A DNA stretch of 64,000 nt from Aphelocoma coerulescens (GCF_041296385.1 NW_027183804.1:2976001-3040000); one strand, 5' to 3'. Shown: positions 8,896 through 19,134, counted from the stretch's first letter. Program-made: numbers and translations. The notes: generated by a model not told the origin, from the letters alone.

Positions 8896-9745
8896 GAGTC
8901 ACAATGGCTCCTTGCCTTCACATGCAACACCTGGGTCACAATGGTCTCCTTGATTCCATGAGGCCCCACTGTGTCACAATGGCTCCTTGGTTCCATGCGG
9001 TTCCGCAGTGTCACCATGGTCTCCTTAGATCCGCATTGTCATCATGGACAATTGGTTCCATGAGGCCCCGCAGTGTCACAATGGTCCCTTGGTTCCACAG
9101 GTTTTATGTTGTAACAATGGACTCCTTGCTTCTATGAGCTTGCCTGCTTTTTGCAGAGGTGTCTTTGGTTCCAACAAGGCCCCGCTGTGTCTCAGTGCAC
9201 CCTGGCTTCCATGCGCATCTGGAGTATCACAAAGGCTCCTTGGTTCCACCAGGTCCTGCTGTGTCACAATGGATCCTGTGCTCCATGAGGCCCTCCAAAG
9301 TCATCATGGAGGCTTGCTTCCATGAGGTTCCATGATGTATAAGCCAGTGGTCATCTTGGTTCCAGGAGCTTCCTTAGTGTCACAATGCTCTCCATGCTTC
9401 CATGATTCCCCACAATGTCCCGATGCTCTCCATGCTTCCATTAGGGCCTGCTTTGCCACAATGGTGCCCTTGTTTCCATGAGGCCCCGCTGTGTCACAAT
9501 GGACGTATGGTTCCATGATGCTCCGTGGTGTCACCATGGTCTTCTTGAATCTGCAGTGTAACAATGGACCATTGGCTCCATGCGGCCTGGCCGTGTCACA
9601 ATGGGCTCCTTGATTCCATGATTCCCCTCGGTGTCACAATGGAGCCTTGTTTCTAGGAGGTTCTGTACTGTCACCATTGTCTCCTTGATGCCATCAGCCC
9701 CTGCAGTGTCACAAAGGCTCCTTGGTTCCATGAGGAACACAAAAG
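8896..9745. repeat. 37-bp minisatellite array
   Basis: Imperfect units of 37 bp (GTCAC cores at 9493 and 9530, for example) with consensus phrases TTCCATGAGGCCCC and GTGTCACAATGG. Divergence between units is high, so the array is old compared with the duplication that carries it. Confidence 0.85.
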
Positions 9746-9876
9746 CTTTGCATCAACATTGAGCAACAGCTGCTGAACACAGCTGGCAACATCTGCTTGC
9801 ATCAAAAGAGGGCTTCAAGCTGAGAATGGCACCAGCAGCTTCCATCTGCAACAGAGACGCAGGGAAAGGACAGGCT

Positions 9877-10195
9877 GTGCCGGTCTGGACAAATTTGGAG
9901 GAAAATATCCTCTGGTAGAAGGCAGGTTACACCCAGCCCTCCCCCACCAGGTTCGGGAAAAAAGCATTTTCCTCGGAAGAAAGTGAAAGAGATAAAAACT
10001 GTTTATTTAACAAACACACAGGAAAAGGATTACAATGCTAAATAGTAAAACCTCTCGCTGTGGAGCGAAACCTGGGATAATTTGAGAGTCCTTCCGTGTT
10101 TCAGTGGGGTCTCCTGAAACATCCCTAGACAGCGAGGCCCGTGGAAAGAAATAGGGAGCGATTCTTGAGAGAAGTTTCAGAGCTCTTTCTTCTAC
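9877..10195 (-). mobile_element. Truncated solo LTR (946-bp family), cut at the ERV junction
   Basis: It starts TGTGCCGGTCTGGAC and matches the first 318 bp of the complete solo LTR at 23300-24245, then breaks at about 10193 and passes into the TG of the class II ERV 5' LTR. On the minus strand it has AATAAA, so the LTR is read leftward. Its missing end is not found on the far side of the ERV. Confidence 0.85.
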
Positions 10196-10521
10196 TGTAG
10201 AGAGCTTATCTGAGGAATGGCTGCGCAGCAGAGGACATGATAAGATAGAGCCTTGCAGGATGTAGGAGTCAGCCTGTCGTGGGAAAAGGGGTTTCTTATC
10301 AACAGGGTGTCCAACAGGACACAAGCCAGAGCAGACTGGAATGAGGAAACCATCGCCGCGGGGTGTGTTGTTCCCACGAGAGAAGATGACCAATCGTGAG
10401 CTCAGGTTTTGCAATATGTATGAGCTGTTTAAGTGTTGTATAAATAAGAGATGAAAAGACAATAAAATCGAGGCTTGCCGATCATGAAATCATGAGCTCG
10501 TCTCCCGCGCCTTTCCCGACA
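10196..10521 (+). mobile_element. 5' LTR of class II ERV
   Basis: It runs TGTAGAGAGC to CCCGACA. A TATAAATA box and AATAAA lie about 100 and 80 bases before its right end. Transcription would start just after the TATA box and run rightward into gag. Confidence 0.92.
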
Positions 10522-10523
10522 TC

Positions 10524-10541
10524 TGACGCCCGAACAGAAGG
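10524..10541 (+). promoter_or_regulatory. Primer binding site, tRNA-Lys-like
   Basis: TGACGCCCGAACAGAAGG starts two bases after the LTR. The first 14 bases differ by one from the usual Lys3-type PBS start (TGGCGCCCGAACAG), so Lys is the best guess. The last bases fit less well. Confidence 0.65.
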
Positions 10542-10725
10542 CACGTCAGTTACCCCCCCCTACCCCCACTTCCACAAGGAAAGGTGCGTTGGGTTCAGGT
10601 CCTGCAGCTAGAGGGACGGCAATAAGAGCGGAGAACAACTGTGTTCCCGTCTCTGTGCCCGAACGACCACACCGGTGGGTTCGCTGATACGTGCTGCCGA
10701 AGCCTGGAGGGCTAGCCACGGTACC

Positions 10726-10731
10726 GTAAGT
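10726..10731 (+). promoter_or_regulatory. Possible major splice donor upstream of gag
   Basis: GTAAGT directly precedes the gag ATG at 10732. A donor in the leader is where spliced env messages of this class begin. Usage is inferred. Confidence 0.4.
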
Positions 10732-12453
10732 ATGGATAGGCAAGCAGCACAGGATTTATTTAAAGTCTTTCTTCTTATACTTTGCTTTAAAGCTTTTAAC
10801 TTAGAAAAAGACCTCCCTTCCCTACTAACTCACGCGCGTTCCTATGGTTTCTTTAACGACCCTCACAGCATTCACGAATTAGCAGAATGGCGGAGGTACG
10901 GGGATGAACTTTTTAGCCTTGTTTTAGACGATGATAAGTCAGCCAAGAAAATAAGCAAACTTTGGAAAGCAGTTCATAATGAGTTACTGTTAGTGCAGGC
11001 AGAGAAGCGAGCAGTCATAGGCATTAAGATAGCGCATTCTCGTAACCAAGATAATGACTCCTCGGTTTTCCCTACAGCCCCTAACCCCCCCACCTTTGCC
11101 ACTATTGAGATTCCTCCAGAGCCACCCCCCACTGACAGTCAATCCCCCACGCTGCCTAACCCCCTGCCTGCTCCCCCGCCTTCTGCTTCAATCGCCGCTT
11201 CTGCATTAACCCCCTCACGCCCGCCGCTGCCGCCCGACCCCTCTAATGCCACGGAGCCTGTCCCTGGGGCAGAATCTGACCTGGCGGAGGCTATGGCAGC
11301 AAGGAGGAGAGAGTTGTGGCAGGCGCTTGCCCGAGACGGCATGGAAAGGGGAGATTCCGAGCTCCTAGCAGCGGCACAAGAAGCGATGGCTTTCCCTGTT
11401 GTTTTCACTACTAATGCGCAAGGGGGTCAGAACGCGCAGTTTGCCCATCTCGACTGGAAACTCCTGTCCCAGCTGAGAGCAACAGTCAGTAACTTTGGGG
11501 TGTCTAGTGAACCAGCTAAGCAGATGTTAGATTATCTTTTAAATGCCCACATTCTTCTGCCTGCCGATATCCTGGCCATCACGAAACTCATTTACACCCC
11601 CTCTCAGAGATTGCTTTTTGAGGCAAGGTGGAGAGAGGAAGCGGCAAGTAGCACTAACCTCCCCAGACCCCAGGGGGACCCCTTAACAGGCCTTACTGTA
11701 GATGAGCTTATGGGACAGGGCCTGTATCTCAGAGTTGAAGCTCAAGCTGGACTAGGGCCGCATAAACTTAGGGAGGCAATGGCAGTAGCTAAGAGAGCAA
11801 TAGATAAAGTCAGGACATCGGGAGGGACCCCCCTATATATGAGCATCAAGCAGGGTCGTGATGAATCGTTAAGCTTCTTTGTTGATAAGGTTATGGATGC
11901 TATCTCTAGGGTAGGGATACCCGATCATATGCAAGATGCTATCTTAAGACAGTGCATTTTGCAAAATAGCAATCCTGCCACTAGATCTCTGATTACCTCT
12001 ATACCTGGTGATTGGACCACTCAGGCATTACTAGATAAAGCTGTGACCTTGCCCTCAGGTGCTCAAGCCTTTTTAGTCCACGCGTTAGAAAAGCTGGGGG
12101 AGGGATTGAAGGAACAAGCAGCTAGTGCTCAGTCGCAGGTAATGGCCGCCCTTGCTCCCCTCCAAGCAGCAGCCACGCGCCCCCGGTTGCCTCCAGAGGG
12201 AAACAGAATGAGATGCTATCGATGTGGCCAGTCGGGTCACCTTCGTGGGGAGTGCCCAGCATCCGGAGTTTGGTGCAACAAATGCCAATCCAACACGCAT
12301 AACTCGAATGCCTGCCGTAACAAGAAGCAGGGAAACTCCCGGAGCAGCGCGTCCAGCAGCCGCGCAGGGACACAAGTAGCAGCTGCAAACCCTTGCCCTG
12401 CCTTCAGCCAGCAACAGGTGGCAGCCTCGGCCTGGACTTGGCAGCCTCAGTAG
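10732..12453 (+). CDS. gag: ERV gag polyprotein (573 codons, uninterrupted)
   Basis: The ATG at 10732 is chosen because it follows the leader and opens the matrix-like domain; the frame is also open upstream without ATG. The order is a helical matrix-like region (about 1-105), a Pro-rich linker (about 110-210), capsid with a major homology region (QGRDES...F, near 11853-11910), and nucleocapsid with two C-X2-C-X4-H-X4-C knuckles at 12214-12255 and 12274-12315. It would form the structural core of particles. The stop is TAG at 12451-12453, and the pro frame overlaps by -1. The frame is intact, which is notable next to the broken pol. Confidence 0.88.
   Translation: MDRQAAQDLFKVFLLILCFKAFNLEKDLPSLLTHARSYGFFNDPHSIHELAEWRRYGDELFSLVLDDDKSAKKISKLWKAVHNELLLVQAEKRAVIGIKIAHSRNQDNDSSVFPTAPNPPTFATIEIPPEPPPTDSQSPTLPNPLPAPPPSASIAASALTPSRPPLPPDPSNATEPVPGAESDLAEAMAARRRELWQALARDGMERGDSELLAAAQEAMAFPVVFTTNAQGGQNAQFAHLDWKLLSQLRATVSNFGVSSEPAKQMLDYLLNAHILLPADILAITKLIYTPSQRLLFEARWREEAASSTNLPRPQGDPLTGLTVDELMGQGLYLRVEAQAGLGPHKLREAMAVAKRAIDKVRTSGGTPLYMSIKQGRDESLSFFVDKVMDAISRVGIPDHMQDAILRQCILQNSNPATRSLITSIPGDWTTQALLDKAVTLPSGAQAFLVHALEKLGEGLKEQAASAQSQVMAALAPLQAAATRPRLPPEGNRMRCYRCGQSGHLRGECPASGVWCNKCQSNTHNSNACRNKKQGNSRSSASSSRAGTQVAAANPCPAFSQQQVAASAWTWQPQ
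12330..12336 (+). promoter_or_regulatory. gag-pro -1 frameshift slip site G GGA AAC
   Basis: GGGAAAC is in the right phase with the gag frame (codons GGA at 12331 and AAC at 12334), 15 bases after the second zinc knuckle. After a -1 shift the frame opens directly into dUTPase. This heptamer is a classic betaretrovirus gag-pro slip site. A downstream pseudoknot was not checked. Confidence 0.8.
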
Positions 12454-12827
12454 ACTGTGATCTCCTGACGTCTGAAATCCATAACATCCCTACAGGACTA
12501 ACAGGACCCATCTGCCTCAATGGTACACCAGTAGGAGGCTTGATTCTTGGCCGATCATCTGCCACTGCCCTAGGACTATTCGTTCAACCAGGCGTGGTGG
12601 ACGCTGACTCACAGGGTGATATCTTCATACTGGCTTATACTGTTCATCCACCTGTAAGGATTCCTAAAGGCCAAAGACTAGCTCAATTTGTACCTTTGCC
12701 TCGAGCCACACAAGGCATGCAGCCCTTGCAGGCTCAACCAAATGCCCATACAGGCTATGGCTCAACTGGGGAACTAACCTTGCTCACCATCGATCTTATA
12801 GCCGTCCACGGAAGCCGTGTGCCCTAA
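12337..12827 (+). CDS. ERV dUTPase domain (pro frame)
   Basis: Reading in the -1 frame after the slip site gives the five trimeric dUTPase motifs in order: GLDLAA, a GRSS motif, GVVDADSQGDI with the catalytic Asp, RIPKGQRLAQFV, and GYGSTG. dUTPase hydrolyses dUTP to limit uracil in viral DNA. The frame ends at TAA 12825-12827, before the protease active site, which lies in another frame. Confidence 0.85.
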
Positions 12828-13129
12828 CCTATAAAGGAGAAACAATCACGTTACAGAGCCTCCTAGACACAGGGGCAGACTCCAGCATTGTCGATGTGAA
12901 CACATGGCCCTCACATTGGCCTCTTCTGCCAGCAATGACAGCCATCACTGGTGTCGGAGGAATGAAACTAGCACACAAATCTCCGCTGATAACTGTAGAA
13001 ATTGAGGGAAAGAAAACTACCGCAACTTTTTCTATCGCCCCTCTACCCCCCACAGTTGACTGCCTCATCGGAAGAGATGTATTGGCCCAAATGAGTTTTG
13101 TGCTTACCGATGATCGCCATTTCTGCTAA
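12780..13129 (+). pseudogene. pro: ERV aspartic protease, displaced by one frame
   Basis: The catalytic DTGADSS triad motif and a C-terminal LIGRD motif are present in the frame that is open from 12668 to the TAA at 13127-13129. In betaretroviruses dUTPase and protease are one frame; here they differ by -1, as a single lost base between about 12770 and 12827 would give. No slip site was seen at the junction. Confidence 0.75.
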
Positions 13130-13908
13130 GGGCCGTTGCTTGGAATTTCCCGCTGCCACTAAGATGGACTGACAATAACCCTGTGGTGGTTAAGCAATGG
13201 CCTTTAAAACGGGAAAATCTGCTTCAAGCACACGCTCTAGTCAATGAGCAGCTTCAACAAGGACATCTTAAGCCGTCGACAAGCCCATGGAACACCCCAA
13301 TTTTTGTCATCCAAAAGAAGAATGGCACGTTTTGTCTGCTACAAGACCTTCGAACTGTCAATGCTCGTATGGAGCCTATGGGAGCGCTGCAGCCAGGACT
13401 CCCTAATCCAGCAATGTTGCCACAAGATTGGCCTCTTCTTATTATTGACTTGAAAGATTGCTTTTTCACAATTCCACTACATCCAGATGATACAAAGCGA
13501 TTTGCCTTTTCATTGCCTGCTCTCAATCGTGGTGAACCAGACAAATGTTTTGAGTGGACTGTATTGCCGCAGGGAATGCGCAACTCTCCCACCATATGTC
13601 AATTGTATGTCGATGCAGCGTTGCAACCACTGCGACAAAAGTTACCTCAGACCATCATTTATCATTATATGGATGATATTTTGTTTGCGCAGAAGGAGCC
13701 TTTTGACCAAACAGAAATTCAGCTCATTACCTCCTCTCTTCAAGAATGGTCTTTAGTAATAGCTGCTAACAAAATTCAAATATCATCCCTGTGGAACTAT
13801 TTAGGATGGGTCATCACCAATCAAAGAGTGAAGCCTCAAAAACTGCATATCCAAGCCTCAATCACCAGTTTAAATGACGCTCAAAAACTGTTAGGTGATC
13901 TGCAGTAG
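13114..13908 (+). pseudogene. pol: ERV reverse transcriptase, fingers and palm, ending in TAG
   Basis: The frame opens after TGA at 13111-13113. It carries the RWTDNNPV / KQWPL start, the LQDLR motif, a LPQGM motif and the YMDD catalytic pair of Asp (near 13666-13677). It stops at TAG 13906-13908, just before the thumb, where the sequence goes on in the same frame. The pro frame ends at 13129, so a -1 shift into pol would be expected; I see no canonical heptamer in the short overlap. Confidence 0.85.
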
Positions 13909-15069
13909 TTGAAGCCAATAGTAGGAATCCCCAATGTTCTTTTAGACCAGCTCCGTCCCTTACTAAAAGGATCAGACCCATGCGCACCGGTACACCTAAC
14001 GCCGCAGCAGCAAGAAGCTCTACAACAAATCACCACCTGTATCACAGACGGTTTTGTTTCGCGTCTCAATCCAGACATCCCCCTCTCTCTTACAATTTGG
14101 AATTCTGAAACTCACCTCCTCGGCGCAATTACGCAGCTAAAGAAAACGGGGAAGCTGGCGGTTTTAGAATGGATATCACCACAGTTGCAGCAACGAAAAA
14201 CTATTACCACAAAACTTGAAAATTTGGCTAATTTAATTAAGAAAGGACGTTTGCGCATTTTGGAAATTGGAGGACAAGAACCTGAGTGCATCAATCTCCC
14301 AATGGAAAAACCTGCCTTCGACTGGTACTTGCTAAATTCTTCATCACTCACGGAAGCGCTGTTGTCCTCAGGAGCCAAAATTCAGACCGGTCCCCTGTTT
14401 CCCAAGGCATTACAGTGGATAGGAGCATGGAACTGGATTTCAAAACCCTTGCGAGAAGATAAGCCTGTCCACAATGCCATTACTGCATTCACAGACGCCG
14501 GAAAAAGGACAAGGAAAGCAGCTCGAGCTCATCGCAATATAGAGAGATTAAGCTGCTGGGTAGTGAAGCAAGCAAATGGAACAAGTAGAGTACTGTCCGC
14601 GCTTGCAGATAATTTAAGCACAGTCCAACATGCTGTATTACAAAATAGAGCTGCTATTGATTTTCTGTTGTTAGCTCATGGACACGGGTGTGAAGAATTT
14701 GAGGGACTATGCTGCATGGATCTAAATGATCATTCTCGCTCTATTCATGCAGAGATTCAACAGCTTATAAATCACTCTCAAAAAATTAAGAAAGATACAG
14801 GTTTCTTTGGCCTAGATGGGCTGGTCAGTGAACTGGGATTGGGTGGTTGGGTAAGAAGCATGGTAAAAACATTGTTTCTCTTATTGATCATGGTTTTGGT
14901 AGGATTAGTCCTGTTCAGCTGCGCTCTAACTTGTATCAAGAGGGTACTGCTAAAAACAACAACTCTGAGCATGATAGCACATAAAGAAAACGGGGGAAGT
15001 GTAGAGAGCTTATCTGAGGAATGGCTGCGCAGCAGAGGACATGATAAGATAGAGCCTTGCAGGATGTAG
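13909..15069 (+). pseudogene. In-frame fusion of RT connection/RNase H start to env TM, copy B
   Basis: The encoded 386 residues are identical to those at 205-1365. The first ATG is at 14302. The junction between the RNase H start and the TM subunit falls near 14520-14545. The frame has one membrane anchor near 14860-14930, a C-X6-CC motif near 14690-14720, and a tail that enters the LTR. Both copies remaining open is either youth or constraint; sequence alone cannot tell. Confidence 0.8.
14983..14999 (+). promoter_or_regulatory. Polypurine tract of ERV copy B
   Basis: Same 17-base purine-rich tract as at 1279-1295, adjoining the TG of the 3' LTR. Confidence 0.85.
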
Positions 15070-15325
15070 GAGTCAGCCTGTCATGGGAAAAGGGGTTTCT
15101 TATCAACAGGGTGTCCAACAGGACACAAGCCAGAGCAGACTGGAATGAGGAAACCATCGCCGCGGGGTGTGTTGTTCCCACGAGAGAAGATGACCAATCG
15201 TGAGCTCAGGTTTTGCAATATGTATGAGCTGTTTAAGTGTTGTATAAATAAGAGATGAAAAGACAATAAAATCGAGGCTTGCCGATCATGAAATCATGAG
15301 CTCGTCTCCCGCGCCTTTCCCGACA
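15000..15325 (+). mobile_element. 3' LTR of class II ERV, copy B
   Basis: It is 326 bp and identical to 10196-10521 except for A at 15083 where the others have G. The TAG of the upstream fusion frame lies inside it. Confidence 0.92.
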
Positions 15326-16127
15326 TGTTTCCTGATGTTTTAGTTCCATTATACGTTAATTGTGGAGCTACAATTACCTGCCCACACGGGGTTACCAATC
15401 ACCTGCTGGGATTTTCCATAGCTGCTGCTGCTGGGGCTGACTGCCTGTCCTGATCACTGGAATCTGGTTTTTGTTGCAGAACATTCCAGTTTTTGCCAGG
15501 TATTAGTGCAAGGAGAGCTTTTTCAGCACCCTCTTGAGCTGTTTGGTCAGCCAATGAATTCCCTGGATTAACTGGGGAGTCTCCAAACCCATGGGCTTTA
15601 CAAGAGCATCAGGGCCACTTCTTTTGGCTTTGGCACACTCTGCAGTAGGTGACTGATTTCTTGTTGTACTCACTGGAGACCTCTGTGCCCTTTCCTTCCA
15701 CGTGGCTCCCTGGGCATGCATTATTCCAAACCCATAGTTCAAATCAGTCCATATGTTCACCCTTTGTCCTTCAGTGATTTCTAGGAAAGGTCATTCATTC
15801 TGCTTTTTGTGCTGCTGTGTTCAAAGCTAAAGCCTGGGCTTCTATGACCTGGGTTGAGGTTGCCACTGCACACCCAGCTGCCCGTTTCCCATCCGTACCA
15901 CGCTGCTCCCACCAGGGTGCAGGTCCAGTGCTGGCTCCTGCATGGGATTGCTGTGGAGGTCCCAGAGTCTGCCAGAACACACTTGTTCCATGGATCCCAG
16001 GCAGTCATGGCACAAAGACTGCAACCCTTCTCTTAGAAGAGACTCAAACACTTCCCTGTTCCAACCTTGGGTACCTTGAACCAAACCCTGCAAAGCTTTT
16101 GCTGCACCTTACAGGCAGGTCAACAGT
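15326..16127 (-). pseudogene. Degraded gammaretrovirus-like RNase H, copy B
   Basis: Duplicate of 1622-2430 with one base less near 15368 and a few substitutions. The same broken RNase H motifs are read on the minus strand. Confidence 0.7.
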
Positions 16128-16133
16128 TTAAAC

Positions 16134-16287
16134 AAGGAAAAGGGAAAGGGAAAGGGAAAGGGAAAGGGAAAGGGAAAAGGAAAAGGAAAAGGAAAAGGAA
16201 AAGGAAAAGGAAAAGGAAAAGGAAAAGGAAAAGGAAAAGGAAAAGGAAAAGGAAAAGGAAAAGGAAAAGGAAAAGGAAAAGGAAAAG
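16134..16287. repeat. Purine hexamer microsatellite, copy B
   Basis: GGGAAA then GGAAAA units, six hexamers fewer than in copy A. Confidence 0.95.
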
Positions 16288-17087
16288 GTGCCTTTATCTG
16301 AGCAGGGGTCTTTCTCTGATTTCCTTTGGAGCAGGGATCAAAAGTTCTCCCCAGAATCCTTCAGTGCTGCCTGCAGGTGCTGCCAGCCCTCAGATCTGTT
16401 GAAATTCAAGAGGATGAGGCCACGGGGTGTCCCAATGGTGCCTTGGTTCCATGGGCCCCGCAGTGTAACCATGGTGTCCTTGGTTCTGCAGTGTCACAAT
16501 GGACCCTTCATTCCATGAGGCCCCACAGTGTGGCAATGGTCTCTTGAGTCCATGAGGCCCCACAAGGTCACAATGGTCCCTTGGTTCCATGGCCCCGCAC
16601 TCTCACAATGCTCTCCTTGGCTGCACAAGGTCCCGGAGTGGCACAAGGGTTTCATCTTGATTTCTTTTAACTTTCTTTCTTTCTTCGGTCTTTCATCTTT
16701 TTCCTTCCTTTTTCCTGCTCCCAGCCCTGATCCGTGGGGATGGGAATGTCCCGCTCCCTTCCCGGGGCAGGCTCACACCTGAGCCAGGTGTGCAGGGCAG
16801 GACCTTGCCCTGAGCCCAAGCCCTGTCCCCCCTGCAGGATCTGCTTCCCATCGGCCTCTTCCTCCTGCGGCCCCAAGCCCAGCTCGGTGCTGAACGAAGG
16901 GCGCTGGGCCGGGGTCATCCCCCGGCGGGGGCTGCGCACCCCCCTCTGCCCCCTCCCCAAATTCCCTCCCGGGGCAGCAGGGGCTGGCTCAGGAGCCCTG
17001 TGGGCAGGGAAAAGGGGGTGACATCGGGATGGGGGGGGTCACACACGCTCTGGGGGGACACACACGGCCCCTGGGGATCCCCCTCAC

Positions 17088-17171
17088 CTTCTCCTGCAGT
17101 GTCAGGAAGATGAACCCCAACATGGAGCCCCTGACCCCCAGCAGCATCTTGGGGGTGGGGTCTGGTGGCAG
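17088..17171 (-). pseudogene. MHC class II beta transmembrane exon relic (copy B)
   Basis: Duplicate of 3421-3504 with one base changed in the helix (GTCAGG for GCCAGG on the plus strand). Same AG and GTGAGG boundaries, no other IIB exons. Confidence 0.55.
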
Positions 17172-18226
17172 CTTTGGAGTCTGGGGGAGAGGCCCTAAAA
17201 GCCCGTCCCAGCCCGACAGCCACTACCAGACCCCTCAAACCACACCACAGCTCCCAGCCAGGACTCCCCCAACCACTCCCTGCAATAGAAATGGCCCCAA
17301 AAGCCACCAAATCCCCTTTCCATCTCCCCCAACACCCACCCAAGTTCCCTCCAAGCCACACACCCCTGCACCCACCCCAAAACTCCCTCACAGACTGCCC
17401 CAAAAGCCCCCCAAAGCCCGTCCCAGCACCATAAGTGGCTCCAAGGGCCACAAAAGCCCCTCCCAGTCCCCCAAGGCACCCCCAGACCCTCTCCACCCCC
17501 CTGGCACCGACCAGGACAGGCTGGGGGACAGGAACATCCACAGCCCAGAGCAGCTCGGGCACTTCAGCAGTGATTTGGGCACTTTGGAGGTCACACGCCA
17601 AAGGGAGAGACCCAGGGCAGGGACTGGGACAGACAACCAGAATTCCTGTAGAATAGATGGGCTCAGGTGGACACGTTCTGCCAGCACAACTGTGAGATTG
17701 TGGCGCCAATCAGCCTGGCTTCGTGGCTTCACAACACTCAGATCCTCCCGAATATTCCCCTGAACCCCAAATTCACCCCCAAATTCTGTTAAATGGTGCC
17801 GCTTTAGATCTCTTTGTTTAATTTCTTTATTTCTACCCCAATTTTGGTTGTTTCAGTGGGATTAACACAGAAATTACTTAGGCTGCAAGAGATCTCCAAG
17901 ATCATCCAGGGTTGCTTGATACCACCAGAAGAAACAATTGGACAGAACAGATGAAAATTTTAGGGTGTAAAGGTAAAAAGTCAGCTCTTCCCAATGAATT
18001 TCCAATGTTGATATGAGTCCCGATGGATGTTCCTGCCCCTGTGTTCACCCAGGTGCCTACAGGGATCCAGGAGAACGTGGAGAGCACCAGCCAGGGGTCT
18101 TCCCAACCTGGATCACAGGGCATGTGGGTCACCAGGGCTCTGCCAAACGTGGCTCCTCTGATGGGAGATGGAGTTGGAGCAGAGGACAAAGCTCTTCCTG
18201 CAGCCGGGGCACTCGCAGGGCTTCCC

Positions 18227-19134
18227 TTAGCGGTGCCTCCGTTGGTGTCTGGTCAAGTGAGAGCTCCTGGAGAAGCTCTTCCCACACTGGGGACACTCGT
18301 AGGGCCTCTCCCCAGTGTGGATGCGCCGGTGGGTGACGAGGTGGGAGTTTTGTTTGAAGCCCTTCCTGCATTCGGGGCAGCGGAAGGGCCTCTCATTCGT
18401 GTGAATCCGCTGGTGCAGGAGGAGACTGGAGCTGGTCTGAAACCTCTTCTCACACTCAGGACACTCGTAGGGCCTCTCCCCGGTGTGGAGGAGCCGGTGG
18501 CGGATCAGGTCAGAGCTGTACCTGAAGCTCTCCCCACATTCCCCACACTCGTAGGGCCTCTCCCCATTGTGGATCATCTGGTGGTTGATCAGGTGGGAGC
18601 TCCACCTGAAGCTCCTCCCACATTCCCCACACTTGTGGGGCTTCTCCCCATCGTGAAGCTGCTCATGAACCACCAGCTCTGACCTCTGGCTGCATCTCCG
18701 GCCGCCTTCCCGGCACAGGGTGGGTCTTTCCTCCTCAGAGCACCCTGGGCTGCGTTTGCAGCCCCTCCTCCTGTGGGATCTCCGGGGCTTTTCCTCCCCA
18801 TTGGATTCCTGCGCCGTGGAGCCGCTCAAAATGGCCTCTTCCACCAGGTTCTGCCCTGGGGATTTGTCCTCCCTGGGCTCCGTCCTCAGCTCCTTGTCTG
18901 GGGAGGAAGGACAAGGAGAGGATGGGATTTGCCTCCGTGCCACAGGGAAGGGGAAGGAGATCCCCCCAGTCCGTCCCCGGCAGGACGGCGTCGGCAGCGG
19001 GGTTGTCCTGCAGCCGGGGGCGATGCTGGGCTGGGAGATGGAGCAGGAGAGAGGGGGAAAGGGGCACTGACTTCCTCCTCACCTGCCTGGGGCTCCCGGG
19101 GCATCTTCCTCTTCCTCACAGCCTCCTCCTCCAT
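18227..19134 (-). CDS. C2H2 zinc-finger protein, copy B (2 coding exons, 5 fingers)
   Basis: Exons 19083-19134 and 18227-18897, with the same splice sites as copy A. There are five complete C2H2 fingers plus the degenerate N-terminal one. It differs from copy A by a few residues: Ser to Arg in the DKEL(R)TEP segment, Asn for Thr in one linker (HNGERP), and a changed helix end in finger 2 (RHRLLH for RHQLIH). The non-coding exon is at 19947-19986 and the poly(A) signal at 17826-17831. The same TAA precedes a vestigial finger. Confidence 0.8.

Larger units (their letters stand above)
1..10195. repeat. Segmental duplication, copy A of the ERV/zinc-finger unit
   Basis: This block matches 13705-23617 almost base for base. 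The offset is 13704 at the left and falls to 13568 at the right because two internal tandem repeats are shorter in copy B: about 36 bp less in the purine hexamer array and 100 bp less in the 50-bp array. Contents in order are ERV pol-env-LTR, reverse-strand RNase H relic, hexamer repeat, MHC IIB transmembrane exon, zinc-finger gene, GC-rich 5' region, minisatellites and a truncated solo LTR. Differences seen by eye are scattered single bases, so the duplication is young, or the copies are homogenised, or the assembly has repeated a segment. The window starts inside the unit, so the true left end is not visible. Confidence 0.9.
10196..15325 (+). mobile_element. Class II ERV with two LTRs, deleted in pol-env (copy B)
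   Basis: The order is LTR, PBS, gag, pro (dUTPase and protease), RT, RT/RNase H start fused to env TM, polypurine tract, LTR. Gag-pro-pol is betaretrovirus-like (dUTPase present, two zinc knuckles, -1 slip site) while the TM subunit is alpharetrovirus-like, as in other bird class II elements. LTRs are 326 bp and differ at one position noticed. The flanks are TTCTAC on the left and TGTTTC on the right, so no target-site duplication is visible. Breaks: a frame break between dUTPase and protease, TAG in RT, and the pol-env deletion. Confidence 0.92.
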
